A DNA stretch of 64,000 nucleotides from DAOMNO01 sp035443885. GTDB taxonomy: Bacteria > Planctomycetota > Phycisphaerae > Phycisphaerales > SM1A02. This document shows positions 36,384 through 45,654 of the stretch, one piece after another. The stretch is from NCBI GenBank assembly GCA_035443885.1, contig DAOMNO010000007.1:1-64000 (forward strand), given 5' to 3'. The translations under genes and the position numbers were made by a program. Positions within the stretch are counted from its first letter, which is position 1. Each line of letters starts with the position of its first letter. The notes under the pieces are model-generated. The model made no database searches. It saw nothing but the letters and a program-made list of their open reading frames with translations, and was not told where the DNA came from.

Positions 36384-37427
36384 TCAGACATTTTCAGCTT
36401 CCAGCACTTTTCGGACAGCCTTCCTCGCCTGCGCCAAGTCCATGTTCAGCTTGGCGCCTGCTGCGTGGACGTGCCCCCCGCCGCCAAACTGATGCGCAAT
36501 GTCGTTTACATTCCAGAAGTCGTCCTTCGCGCTGCCCGGCAGTGGCGGCTTGGATCGAAAACTCACCTTCGTCAAGCCCGGCTCATTCTGCGAAAGCAGC
36601 ACCGACACGCGCACCGTGCCGACGAGCAGAGGCATGTTGACGATGCCCGTCATCTCTTCGGCGCGGCCACCGGTTTCCTGAAAATCCTCAAGCGAAAGCG
36701 ACATCATCGCCACCGCGCCATCGCGTAGATACTCAAGCGAGGCCAGCGCTCGCCCTTCGAGCGCGAGCCGCTCCGGGCGGTGCGTTTCCTCAACGATCTG
36801 ATACAGGCGCGATTTATCCACCCCGTGCCGCAGCAGCCGCGCCGCAGCCGTGAACACTTCAGCATCAGCGTTGCCGTACCGAAACCAACCGGTATCCGTG
36901 GCCAAGCCCAAGAACAGCGCTTCCGCGACGCTGCCGACGCCGCCGGTGATTTCACAACCCATTTCATCCAGCAAAGGCAGAACCAGTTGGGTGGTGGAAG
37001 CGCACGTCATGTCGATCAGCCGCATGGCCGCCATGTCATCGCCTCTTGCGTGATGGTCGATGCCGATGATGCGGTCCCGTCTTGCGCGCAGCCACGCTTC
37101 GAGCGGCTCAAGCTGCGCCCACGCGCCGGTGTCCACCACAATGATGAGGTCGTAGTCATCCTTGGGCGGCGCGTTTTCCACTCGCTTCAGCTTCGAGTGT
37201 TCTGCAACGCTTGCCAAGTTCGGCTCCAGCGGCCCCATCACGAAGAGATCGACTCGTTTGCCTTTCGCCGCCAGCGCGCGCTCCAGCGCGAGCATGGAGC
37301 CGAGCGCATCGCCATCCACCTTGACGTGAGACGTAACCGCTATCGTGCGTGCTCCAAGAATCCGCTGCGCGACTTCGCGCATGGTGGCGTTCGAAACGTA
37401 TTCGCCCGCTGCGTGGGAAACGCTCAT
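36384..37427 (-). CDS. nrnA: NrnA-like DHH phosphoesterase (oligoribonuclease / pAp phosphatase)
   Basis: This is a 347-residue DHH/DHHA1 protein. Metal motifs are VTSHVKVDGDALGS, IIVVDTG and IIGIDHHARGDD (the DHH triad). The C-terminal DHHA1 element is QFGGGGHVHAAGAKLN. NrnA degrades nanoRNA and dephosphorylates pAp. The ATG at 37427 overlaps the ribF stop as ATGA, with GGAG nine bases upstream. An ATG 15 bases further out is possible. Coupling to ribF suggests a shared transcript. Confidence 0.88.
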   Translation of the reverse strand: MSVSHAAGEYVSNATMREVAQRILGARTIAVTSHVKVDGDALGSMLALERALAAKGKRVDLFVMGPLEPNLASVAEHSKLKRVENAPPKDDYDLIIVVDTGAWAQLEPLEAWLRARRDRIIGIDHHARGDDMAAMRLIDMTCASTTQLVLPLLDEMGCEITGGVGSVAEALFLGLATDTGWFRYGNADAEVFTAAARLLRHGVDKSRLYQIVEETHRPERLALEGRALASLEYLRDGAVAMMSLSLEDFQETGGRAEEMTGIVNMPLLVGTVRVSVLLSQNEPGLTKVSFRSKPPLPGSAKDDFWNVNDIAHQFGGGGHVHAAGAKLNMDLAQARKAVRKVLEAENV

Positions 37428-38362
37428 GCGTTCGCGCTCCATGTTGCCGCCTCGCGAACATCGCGATGCAGTTGTTCGATCAGCAGTCGGACTTCGGTGT
37501 ACATCAGTTGATCGCGCAGCCAGCGGTGGAATCGAAGGGAAAGCGTCCAGCCGTACTCGCCGACGCCCGCATCGCCATCGTACCCGATGAGATACGCCTC
37601 ACAAACGCGCTGCCTGCCGTGGAAGGTCGGCTTGACACCCACGCTAATGGCTGCGGGAAAGATTCGACCATCGGGCATCTCGCCCTCACCTGCGTAAATG
37701 CCGTCTGCGGGGAGCAGTTGATCGCCGTGGTCAAGGTTCGCCGTGGGGAAGCCGAGCGTTCTTCCGCGCTGGTCGCCACGTACGACTGGTGCGCGCAGTT
37801 CATACGGCCTGCCGAGCAGTCGCTGCGCATCATGCACCCGTCCACGCGCGAGCAGCCAGCGTATCATCGTGCTGCTAGCTGCAACGATGGTCTGATCCGT
37901 CAGCACGGCGCACGCCTGTTCAATCACCACGGTGCGATAGCCGAACTCGCGCTCAAGTTCGACGAGCGTAGCCACAGAACCGGCACGCCGCGCGCCAAAT
38001 CGAAAGTCCGGCCCCTCGACAATCACCGCGGGCTGATGCGCTTCCACAATCTTCGCAATGAACTCGCGCGGGCTTTGGCTGAGAAAGTCCCGCGTCGGTA
38101 CGATCGCCTCGACGTGATCCGCGCCGGCTTCCTTCAGCCACTGCGCCCGCTGATCCCATCGGCTGAGCCTTGCAGGGGTTTCGTCGGGCCTGAGGACGGA
38201 AATCGGGTGAGGATCGAACGACAACACCGCGACGCGGCCGCCCGGCGCTGGCCCCACGGCTGAACGCGCCGCCTGAACCAGCGCGACGTGCCCCAGATGT
38301 GCGCCGTCAAAGTTGCCGACGGTCAGCGCGGTTGCCCGCGATTTGGAGCCTGTTTCCGCCAT
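37424..38362 (-). CDS. ribF: Bifunctional riboflavin kinase / FMN adenylyltransferase
   Basis: This 312-residue enzyme makes FMN and then FAD. The N-terminal adenylyltransferase has LTVGNFDGAHLGHVAL and the VEGPDFRFGARRAG loop. The C-terminal flavokinase has RGRTLGFPTANLD and a long domain ending YDGDAGVGEYGWTLSLRFH. Its start lies 114 bases from the divergent atpC gene. FAD supply may serve the many flavoproteins of the cell; no pathway partner is adjacent apart from nrnA. Confidence 0.93.
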   Translation of the reverse strand: MAETGSKSRATALTVGNFDGAHLGHVALVQAARSAVGPAPGGRVAVLSFDPHPISVLRPDETPARLSRWDQRAQWLKEAGADHVEAIVPTRDFLSQSPREFIAKIVEAHQPAVIVEGPDFRFGARRAGSVATLVELEREFGYRTVVIEQACAVLTDQTIVAASSTMIRWLLARGRVHDAQRLLGRPYELRAPVVRGDQRGRTLGFPTANLDHGDQLLPADGIYAGEGEMPDGRIFPAAISVGVKPTFHGRQRVCEAYLIGYDGDAGVGEYGWTLSLRFHRWLRDQLMYTEVRLLIEQLHRDVREAATWSANA

Positions 38363-38476
38363 ATCAACGCCACAATAAGCCGATTCCCGCTCCGCGGCCA
38401 GCGGTATGAACCCTGCACGCGCTCGTCATGGTCGGCTATACTGCCGACCCTTGAAAGACCAGTTCTGGAGCACCAC

Positions 38477-38899
38477 GTGGCCAAGACTTTCCGCTGTTCG
38501 ATCGTAACCCCCACCCGCTCGATTCTCGACGAGAACGTAACCTATGCCTCATTCCCTGCGTGGGACGGACAGCAGGGCGTTATGGCTGGGCAGTCTCCGC
38601 TGCTCACCCGGCTCGGCATCGGCTCGCTTCGGCTGGACTTCCCTGAAGGCGGCAGCAGGTGGTTCCTGATCGAGAACGGCTTCGCGCAGGTGCAGGGCGA
38701 CAAGCTCGCACTCCTCACCGACGTGGCCACACCCGCTGAAACACTCAGCCTGCAGGAAGCTGAAGCGGAACTCGCTGAAGCCAACGCGCGCGTTACACAA
38801 TCAGGCGCCGATCGCGCACAGGTGGAGCGCGATCAACAGCGCGCCTTTGCGAAGCGAACACTCGCGACGGAAGCCGCCGCACGCGGCCACGCCCTCTAA
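38477..38899 (+). CDS. atpC: ATP synthase F1 epsilon subunit
   Basis: This is a 140-residue protein. GTG at 38477, six bases after GGAG, gives MAKTFRCSIVTPTRSILD. That is the usual epsilon opening, though the frame is open further upstream. The beta-sandwich shows YASFPAWDGQQGVMAGQSPL and NGFAQVQGDKLALLTDVA, and the two-helix tail follows (SLQEAEAELAEANARVTQ). Epsilon couples rotation to catalysis and inhibits ATP hydrolysis. It usually closes the atp operon, but no other F-type ATPase gene is in the window on either side. Confidence 0.9.
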   Translation: MAKTFRCSIVTPTRSILDENVTYASFPAWDGQQGVMAGQSPLLTRLGIGSLRLDFPEGGSRWFLIENGFAQVQGDKLALLTDVATPAETLSLQEAEAELAEANARVTQSGADRAQVERDQQRAFAKRTLATEAAARGHAL

Positions 38900-38946
38900 C
38901 GCGCCGCGCACGTTTCCCCGCGCACGCTGCGCACAGTCGGAATCCC

Positions 38947-39645
38947 GTGGAATCCAACCTCCAACTTCCCGAAGACACGCTCGCAGCCTCGGGCCGCGTT
39001 GAGGAACTGTGCGCCGATCAACCGCTGGCCGCCCGCGTGGAAGCAATCCTGCTTTCAACCGACCGGCCCATGAGCGAAGCAAAGCTTGCGGAAGCGATCG
39101 GTCTGGCTTCCAAGGGTGCGACAGTGACCATCACCGGCGCAATCAACGAGCTCAACCAGCAGTATGAACAGAGCGGGCGATCGTTCCGCGCAGAACGGCT
39201 CGCTGGCGGGTGGCAGTTGCTCACGCTGCGAATGTTCGGCCCGCTGCTCGCGCGTCTGCATCAGGTCAAGCAATCGACGAAACTCAGTCAGGCCGCCATT
39301 GAAACGCTCGCCATCGTTGCATATCGCCAACCCATCATGCGTGCAGAGATCGAAGCGATTCGAGGCGTCGCCAGCGGCGAAATGCTGCGCAGCCTGATGG
39401 AGCGGCGACTGGTCAAGATCGTCGGCCGCGCGGAAGAACTTGGTCGGCCAATGCTCTACGGCACCACCGGTGAGTTCCTCAAAGTGTTCGGTCTGGCGAA
39501 TGTGAACGACCTGCCTGAAGTCAAAGGTCTTGCCCCACTTACGCCCGCTACCCCAGCACCCGCACCGAAAAAGCCGCGCAGCCAGTCTGCCGACGATGAA
39601 ACGTCGGACAACATCCCGCCGGTGCCGGACCCGTTCAAGACGTGA
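38947..39645 (+). CDS. scpB: Segregation and condensation protein ScpB
   Basis: This is a 232-residue winged-helix protein. VEAILLSTDRPMSEAKLAEA at the N-terminus, then LSQAAIETLAIVAYRQPIMR and EAIRGVASGEMLRSLMERRL are classic ScpB motifs, and GRPMLYGTTGEFLKVFGL closes the second wing domain. ScpB works with SMC and ScpA in chromosome organisation. GTG start. The Pro-rich C-terminal tail (TPAPAPKKPRSQSADD) is likely unstructured. ScpA is not in the window. Confidence 0.93.
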   Translation: MESNLQLPEDTLAASGRVEELCADQPLAARVEAILLSTDRPMSEAKLAEAIGLASKGATVTITGAINELNQQYEQSGRSFRAERLAGGWQLLTLRMFGPLLARLHQVKQSTKLSQAAIETLAIVAYRQPIMRAEIEAIRGVASGEMLRSLMERRLVKIVGRAEELGRPMLYGTTGEFLKVFGLANVNDLPEVKGLAPLTPATPAPAPKKPRSQSADDETSDNIPPVPDPFKT

Positions 39646-39735
39646 TTCTGCTGGGGCTTCACGCATCTGGGGGCAGGGTGGCAACGTATCATCAGTGCAA
39701 TGACTTTCACGTTTCACACCCGGAGATACTGTTCC

Positions 39736-40203
39736 ATGCGTTGTGTCGTTCTTCTCGTCGCGCTCACAGTGATGGCCACATTCCTCAGTGGATGCGAAAC
39801 GACGTACGTGCTGCGCGGTCGCGTGATTGAAGGTATGCCGCCCGGCATTCACGCGATGCCCGCTGCTCAGCTCGCAGGCGAAGCTCCACCCGTCGCGCGA
39901 GCGACGGTTAACATCTACCGTGATCCGAATCGGCTGAACAAATCGCTCGTCGCGAACGGCTTGACCGGACCGGACGGCTCATTCGCCATTCCGATTCACG
40001 CGTTCGGCGCAGGTTGGATGGATGAGATGTGGCTTGTTGAAGTTCTGCACGGCCAGTACCAGGGCGCCGAAACCATTCTTATGCTTCCGCCTGATACCAA
40101 GCGCACCCAACTGCTCATCATGCTCGCACCGGGGAGAGGCGTTTCACCCGCAGCCAGTCCGCACAGCGAAAATCTGCTCGAAGAATCACGGCGCTACTGG
40201 TAG
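39736..40203 (+). CDS. Small lipoprotein with a carboxypeptidase-regulatory-like domain
   Basis: This is a 155-residue lipoprotein. GGAG ten bases before the ATG at 39736 opens RCVVLLVALTVMATFLSGCE with lipobox LSGC. The mature part begins with TTYVLRGRVIEGMPPG and has NGLTGPDGSFAIPIHAFG. This is in the style of carboxypeptidase-regulatory-like beta folds found in envelope proteins. It sits 36 bases before the DUF58 gene and may share its operon. No specific function is assignable. Confidence 0.72.
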   Translation: MRCVVLLVALTVMATFLSGCETTYVLRGRVIEGMPPGIHAMPAAQLAGEAPPVARATVNIYRDPNRLNKSLVANGLTGPDGSFAIPIHAFGAGWMDEMWLVEVLHGQYQGAETILMLPPDTKRTQLLIMLAPGRGVSPAASPHSENLLEESRRYW

Positions 40204-40239
40204 CGCCCCGGCATCACGCCGCTTTCATTCCTGTCATCC

Positions 40240-41562
40240 ATGCAGCGACGCTATCACCTGCACATCCCCGCCATCGTCTATGGCATCATGGTGATTCTCG
40301 TCGCGCTGGCGGCGATGAGCGGCCAGAACAATCTCCTCTTCTGGATTTTCGGCGTCATGTTCGCCGGACTCATTCTCTCCGGCATGCTCTCCGGCATGAT
40401 GATGCTGGGTCTCACCGTCAGGCGGCTTGACCCGCAGCACGGCGCGGTCGGCGAGCCGCTGCTCGTACAGTACGAAGTTCGAAACACGAATCGCTTTCTG
40501 CCTGCGTTCAACATTCACATCGAGGAGCGCCGAGTCGCCGTCAAAGATGGCGACAGCGCAGCACGAGGATGGAGCGACCTGATGGCGTCGCCCGACGCTG
40601 CAGGCGCATGGGTCATGCACATCGCGCCGCGAGACAGCGCACACGGCGAAGCAGCATACTGGCCCATCGCACGAGGTGAAGCGAGATTCGACCGCATCCG
40701 AATCTGGACGACTTTCCCCTTTGGCCTCATCAAAAAGTCCATCACCATCAGTCAGCCGCAGCACACGCTGATCTTCCCTCGCTTATATGAGCTTCGGCCG
40801 GACGTGTTGCGCGCCGCCTCACCGCCCGCTGCACTGGGCCACAAAACAACCAGCCGCCCCGGCGTGGGCGACGACTATTACGGCCTGCGCGAACATCGAT
40901 CAGGCGACAGCGTGCGCAACATCGCGTGGAAGCGCAGTGCGATGCTGGATCAGCTCGTCGCTGTTGAGCGTTCGATGCCCAGCCCGCCCCGCCTGCGGGT
41001 GATTCTGAACCTGACGACGCCCACAGCGCAGCTGCGCGTGGGAACCCCGAAAGCCGCCACAAAGAACGCACAACTCGCCGCTGCACGCGAAGCGGAGGAA
41101 CAGGCGATCAGCCTTGCAGCTTCCCTGCTGCACGCAGCGCATCACGCGGGTTACGAAATCGGCATGACGGTGCTGGGTTTCGACATGCCCGCCATCGCCA
41201 TGAGACGAAGCCATTGGCACCTCAGGCGCATTCTCTCCGCGCTCGCGGGCATCAATCTGGATGCAACGCGTCGCCCGCCGATTGCAGGCTCCGTTGCCGA
41301 TGCGGAGCGTGCTGCTCTCATCATCGTGCATCCTGATCGCGTCGATCCGTCAGCCAGTCGGCCGGATGCAGTTCACTTCACATCGGCGCAGCTCTCCACG
41401 CTGGCGGTGAAACCGCTCGGCTGGAGCATCACAACGCCCCAGCAGGATTCGCAGGAAGCCCCGCCCACGGAACACCGCAGTCTGCGCGCCGTGGCGCAAT
41501 CCGCGCTGCGCAGCCGCCATGCTGAGAGCGCGCGATCAACCACTCGCGGGGGTGCTGCATGA
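40240..41562 (+). CDS. DUF58 domain protein, membrane-anchored
   Basis: This is a 440-residue protein with two helices at the start (IVYGIMVILVALAAMS, LLFWIFGVMFAGLILSGML). A beta domain follows. The DUF58 core then has RPGVGDDYYGLREHRSGDSV and NIAWKRSAMLDQLVAVERS. It overlaps the TgpA-like gene by four bases (ATGA), a pairing common in bacteria where a MoxR gene is also nearby. No MoxR gene lies beside this copy. The other DUF58 copy in the window is soluble and lies in the MoxR cluster. Confidence 0.9.
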   Translation: MQRRYHLHIPAIVYGIMVILVALAAMSGQNNLLFWIFGVMFAGLILSGMLSGMMMLGLTVRRLDPQHGAVGEPLLVQYEVRNTNRFLPAFNIHIEERRVAVKDGDSAARGWSDLMASPDAAGAWVMHIAPRDSAHGEAAYWPIARGEARFDRIRIWTTFPFGLIKKSITISQPQHTLIFPRLYELRPDVLRAASPPAALGHKTTSRPGVGDDYYGLREHRSGDSVRNIAWKRSAMLDQLVAVERSMPSPPRLRVILNLTTPTAQLRVGTPKAATKNAQLAAAREAEEQAISLAASLLHAAHHAGYEIGMTVLGFDMPAIAMRRSHWHLRRILSALAGINLDATRRPPIAGSVADAERAALIIVHPDRVDPSASRPDAVHFTSAQLSTLAVKPLGWSITTPQQDSQEAPPTEHRSLRAVAQSALRSRHAESARSTTRGGAA

Positions 41563-43853
41563 GACTGCTCCGCAGTTTCCCCATTCTCTGCTTCACACTG
41601 GTGCTGCTCAGCATCGTCGGTCTCTGCATCGCCCAGAACAGCGTGGGTATGTTGCTTATGGCGGGCGCACTCGCAGCGATCAGTTGGTATGTCACGGAAG
41701 GTCCGCGAGGTCGCTCACTCCCCCGCTGGGTGTCGAACGTGCTCGTGATCGCCGTCTCGCTCAACGTGGTCGTCGAGTTGATGCAGGATCACCACGACGT
41801 GCTGGGTGTGCTCAGCCGCTTCGCGCTCTGGCTCACACTCATCAAGCTCTATGAGCGTCGCTCGCCGCGCGATCACGCGCACCTGCTTGCGCTCAGCCTG
41901 CTACTCATGCTTACGGGGGCGCTTTCCAGCGCGGACCTGCTTTTCGGCATCGTGCTGCTGGCCTACGCCATCCTGGGGCTGTATGTGCTGCTGCTCTTCC
42001 AGCTTTATGCCTCGTATGAAAACGCCCGTGAAGAGCGTTCACGCAATATGCCTGCGGAGTATCGCCTCGCGCCGCCCGCAAAACCGATCCTCGGCCCGCA
42101 GGCTGGAACGCACTTCCGCGCCTTGACTGGCGCGGTCGCCGTCAGCGGCATGATGCTCAGCGTCATCATCTTCGCCGTGTTCCCGCGCGGCATCGGCGAA
42201 GGCATGCTCAAGGAAGTCGTGCCCCGTAAAGAGAGCATGCAGCAGCGCGCTGCGTTCTCGCCTGAGATCAATCTCATGCACGGCAGCCGAATCACGGAGT
42301 CTCGCCGCGCCGTCATGAGCGTGCAGTTGCTCGATCACCTCGACCGGCCAATGCGCATGGCGAACCCACTGCTGCTGCGCGGTGCCGCACTTAATCACTA
42401 CGACGGTCGTGGCCGGTGGCGCGCCGGACAAAATGAAACACGCTCGCTCATCACGCTGGCAGACAAACTGCTGCCACTGGTGGAATTCGACTACGCTTCT
42501 CCGACGGTCATTCGCCAGGTCTTCGATCCTCTGTTCGACAGCTCCGTGCTTTTCTCCGCATTCACGCCCATTGCCGTCGAAACCGGCCGCGATTCCGAGC
42601 TCCTGCTGGACCGCGCGACACACACGATCACCCGCGTCAAGTGGGGCGGCTCAGGTCGCGGGCGGGCGTACACCATCTACGGCGAGCAGGAACCCAGCGA
42701 TGACGTGCTCGATATGCTCGCGCCGACAGAAGCCCTCGGCATTCGCGGCTCACCGGGCAATGCTGCCATCCTCAATCTCGCGCGCGAGCTGCTGACCAAT
42801 GCCGGGCAGCCAATATCGCCTCCCGGCGCGCGGCGAGGCAGCGCGCTGCATGACGACGAAGCCGTCTGGGCGTGGAACGCCACTGCCGCTCGTGTGTTCA
42901 TGAACTATCTGCATTCGCCTGCGTTCCGCTACACCACCGACCTGAGCGACGTAACGCTCAATCCAGATCGCGACCCGGTCGAAGCGTTTCTTCTCGACAT
43001 CAAGCGAGGCCACTGTGAATACTTCGCTTCCGCGATGGCGCTGCTCTGCCGCCATGTGCGTATACCGGCGCGTGTGGTGACGGGTTACGTGGCGTATGAG
43101 TACGACGACGTGGCGCAGCATTACATCGTGCTGGAATCAAATGCACACGCATGGGTTGAAGTGCGCACGGGCCGCAACCGCTGGACAACCTTCGACCCCA
43201 CACCTGAGAACATTCTTCGCGATATTCACCAGCCGCAGGCCCCTTCCACCGCTCGCCTGCGCTGGCTCTATGACCGCTTCGACGGCGCATGGAGCCGCAC
43301 CATCGTCGGGTTCGATGACGCAGCCCAGCGTCAGCTTGCGCAGCGAACGTGGGAATCCACCATGACGGAGCGCGTGCAAGGAACGATCGCAGCCATCGCC
43401 GACTGGATCGACCGCATCAACCACGCATTTTTCTTCGGCCCGCGAGGTTATGTATACATGGCGATTGTCGGTGCACTACTCATCGTCTGCGTCGTCATCT
43501 TCATCAAAATCCTCAAGCGAACAAGACTCATCCGAAGCAAGCTGAGGCTTGAGCGCGTCAGAGGAAGCGACCAGCAACGGCTCATCCGTCAGCTTGGCTT
43601 CTATCTCGACATGCTCACACTGCTCGACCGCGCGAAGCTGCCGAAGCCTGCGTGGCAGCCACCGATCAACTTCGCCGCTCAGGTTGCTTCAAGCGGTCGG
43701 CCCGGCGCCTCACGCGCTGCGCAACTTATGCGAGAACTTTCGTCTTTGTTCTATGAAGCTCGTTACGGCGGCCGCCCGCTGACGGCGGAGCAGGTCGCCG
43801 AGAGCCGCACACTCCTCGCGCAGCTTGCTGAATCACTCAATCTCAAACCGTGA
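41559..43853 (+). CDS. TgpA-like transglutaminase with membrane domain
   Basis: This 764-residue protein has an N-terminal membrane domain with several helices (about 1-215). A periplasmic transglutaminase domain follows: Cys in KRGHCEYFASAMALL, His in SNAHAWVEV and Asp in WTTFDPTPEN form the triad. A late helix, YVYMAIVGALLIVCVVIFIK, precedes a cytoplasmic C-terminal tail with the DUF4129-like LLAQLAESLN. It matches TgpA/DUF3488 proteins, periplasmic transglutaminases needed for viability in some bacteria. It is translationally coupled to DUF58 upstream and overlaps the methyltransferase downstream. Confidence 0.92.
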   Translation: MRLLRSFPILCFTLVLLSIVGLCIAQNSVGMLLMAGALAAISWYVTEGPRGRSLPRWVSNVLVIAVSLNVVVELMQDHHDVLGVLSRFALWLTLIKLYERRSPRDHAHLLALSLLLMLTGALSSADLLFGIVLLAYAILGLYVLLLFQLYASYENAREERSRNMPAEYRLAPPAKPILGPQAGTHFRALTGAVAVSGMMLSVIIFAVFPRGIGEGMLKEVVPRKESMQQRAAFSPEINLMHGSRITESRRAVMSVQLLDHLDRPMRMANPLLLRGAALNHYDGRGRWRAGQNETRSLITLADKLLPLVEFDYASPTVIRQVFDPLFDSSVLFSAFTPIAVETGRDSELLLDRATHTITRVKWGGSGRGRAYTIYGEQEPSDDVLDMLAPTEALGIRGSPGNAAILNLARELLTNAGQPISPPGARRGSALHDDEAVWAWNATAARVFMNYLHSPAFRYTTDLSDVTLNPDRDPVEAFLLDIKRGHCEYFASAMALLCRHVRIPARVVTGYVAYEYDDVAQHYIVLESNAHAWVEVRTGRNRWTTFDPTPENILRDIHQPQAPSTARLRWLYDRFDGAWSRTIVGFDDAAQRQLAQRTWESTMTERVQGTIAAIADWIDRINHAFFFGPRGYVYMAIVGALLIVCVVIFIKILKRTRLIRSKLRLERVRGSDQQRLIRQLGFYLDMLTLLDRAKLPKPAWQPPINFAAQVASSGRPGASRAAQLMRELSSLFYEARYGGRPLTAEQVAESRTLLAQLAESLNLKP

Positions 43854-44581
43854 ATGCCCGCGAACCATCACCTTCGATTGCCGAGATGTGGGAGTTTCTC
43901 CCGCATGACCCCGCTCGGTCCGCAGCACAGATCGAAGGCGTCCGCGCGCTGCTGCACGCGAACACACCACAAACCGTTCTCGATCTCGGCTGCGGTACAG
44001 GTCGCCTGCTCACGCCGCTGGCACAAGCCGGCCATCGTGTCATCGGCATCGACGCCAGCCAAGGCGCTGTGAATGCCTGTCGCGAGGCTTCGCCCAGCGC
44101 AACGCTCATTCAGGGCGATTTTCTTGCCGAGCCGTGGCCCTTACCTGCCCACGGTGCGGATGCCATTCTCTGTCTCGGCAACACGTTCATGACCATCGCC
44201 GATCTGGATGCGGCCATCGCGCTGCTTTCGCGCGTGGCAGCTTCTCTCGCGCCGTGCGGCGTATTCCTGCTGGACGATCTGCCGCACGATCTCTGGCCTG
44301 AGGTTACCGAAGGCAACTGGCAATCCGGCGTCAGCGAGCACCCGGACGAAGAAGACACGCTCATGCAGATGGTCTGGCATCCACATGACTCGGTGTTCAC
44401 CATTCGCACAGGCGATCGCGTGGATGAAACCTGCTGGACACTTACGCCGGATGACCGCCTGCTTCGATTGTGGACCAGCAGCGCACTCGCACTCGCAGCG
44501 CGTCTGGCGGGATTATCGGAGCCGGAACACGATGAATCGCATGGCCTGCTCGTTTTCCGCAGCATGAAACGCGACACGTAA
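43850..44581 (+). CDS. Class I SAM-dependent methyltransferase
   Basis: This is a 243-residue Rossmann-type methyltransferase. Motif I is VLDLGCGTGRLLTPLAQAG, with VIGIDASQGAV as the acidic strand 2. It then has ADAILCLGNTFMTI and FLLDDLPHDLWPE. The GTG at 43850 overlaps the TgpA stop as GTGA. The substrate is unknown. Coupling to the transglutaminase gene may only reflect a shared transcript. Confidence 0.85.
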   Translation: MNAREPSPSIAEMWEFLPHDPARSAAQIEGVRALLHANTPQTVLDLGCGTGRLLTPLAQAGHRVIGIDASQGAVNACREASPSATLIQGDFLAEPWPLPAHGADAILCLGNTFMTIADLDAAIALLSRVAASLAPCGVFLLDDLPHDLWPEVTEGNWQSGVSEHPDEEDTLMQMVWHPHDSVFTIRTGDRVDETCWTLTPDDRLLRLWTSSALALAARLAGLSEPEHDESHGLLVFRSMKRDT

Positions 44582-44631
44582 GCCGCTGCACGACCGCTTC
44601 TGTGCGATCGCCTTCAAGCCCCCTGATTCCC

Positions 44632-45639
44632 ATGCCGATATCGACCGACACCGCGACGGCGTCCTCACTGTCGATTGGAGAAAGGGAACCCGTGCCAGCC
44701 AACCGATCACGCACGCTTGAATGGCGCCGCTGTCTGCGGCAAATCTGCGACCGCAACGGCGCGATCGAGATTGCTGTGGCCAAGGCGGCTCCGTTTGCGT
44801 CCAGTGCGGACCTTTCCAGCGGCACGCCAAGCCCGCAACTCGTGTGGCGCGTTCACATCCTGGATGTGATGGACAGCGAGATCATCGTCGAGAGGCCGAC
44901 CGCCATGGGACAGGAAATCCCACTCAAGCCGGGGGTCGCCCTCGTCGGCATTCTGTCGATCGGCCAGAATCGCTGGGTCTTCCGCACCGTCAACATGGGC
45001 GAAACCGATCACCCGATCAGCCAGCATCACGGCGGGAACCGCATCATGCCCGCGCTGCGATTGCTGATGCCCGATTCTGTCGAACGCTGCCAGCGACGAA
45101 GCTATTACCGCGTGGACACCAACGCGGGGTCACTCAATCTGCCGAGCGTTGAAGTGTGGCCTTTGCTCGATCCGCAATCCGTCGTACTCGCCGAGCGCGC
45201 CGCCGAGATGCGGCTGCATATCGCGAACTGCACCGATGCTGGCGATGACCATGGCACAACACCTGAGCACAACGCCTCGATCGAAATCATGCCTGAAGTC
45301 GGACCGAAGTTCCGCGCCACGTTGCTCAACATCGGCGGCGGCGGCATCGGCCTGCTCGTGGAACCGGAAGACGCGCATCTCCTCGGTCGGCATCGCCTGC
45401 TCTGGATGCGCTTTGCATTGCCGCCTGATCTTGATGTGCCCATCTGCGCCACCGGCAAGGTCGTGCATACGCATATGGAATCAAGCCATCAGGTGTATGT
45501 CGGCGCTGCGTTCGATTTCACGTTCAACCCGGCGCACCAGCGATGCGTGGTCGATCAAATCTGCCGATACATCGCACTCCAGCAGCGCGAGCAGCTTGAG
45601 CGGCTGCACGCCGATGGCTCACTGCGCGAAAGCGCATAA
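44632..45639 (+). CDS. PilZ-domain (c-di-GMP binding) protein
   Basis: This is a 335-residue protein with a YcgR-N-like front half (about 70-140). A PilZ domain follows: the arginine motif CQRRSYYRVDT near 157 and LNIGGGGIGLLVE near 235 stand for RxxxR and the D/N-x-S-x-x-G strand, the second being a variant with Gly instead of Ser. It ends AFDFTFNPAHQRCVVDQICR. It probably acts in motility or envelope control by c-di-GMP. An in-frame GTG at 44602 is an alternative start. Neither start has a clear ribosome site. Confidence 0.75.
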   Translation: MPISTDTATASSLSIGEREPVPANRSRTLEWRRCLRQICDRNGAIEIAVAKAAPFASSADLSSGTPSPQLVWRVHILDVMDSEIIVERPTAMGQEIPLKPGVALVGILSIGQNRWVFRTVNMGETDHPISQHHGGNRIMPALRLLMPDSVERCQRRSYYRVDTNAGSLNLPSVEVWPLLDPQSVVLAERAAEMRLHIANCTDAGDDHGTTPEHNASIEIMPEVGPKFRATLLNIGGGGIGLLVEPEDAHLLGRHRLLWMRFALPPDLDVPICATGKVVHTHMESSHQVYVGAAFDFTFNPAHQRCVVDQICRYIALQQREQLERLHADGSLRESA

Positions 45640-45654
45640 CGCCCTGCGGCCCGC

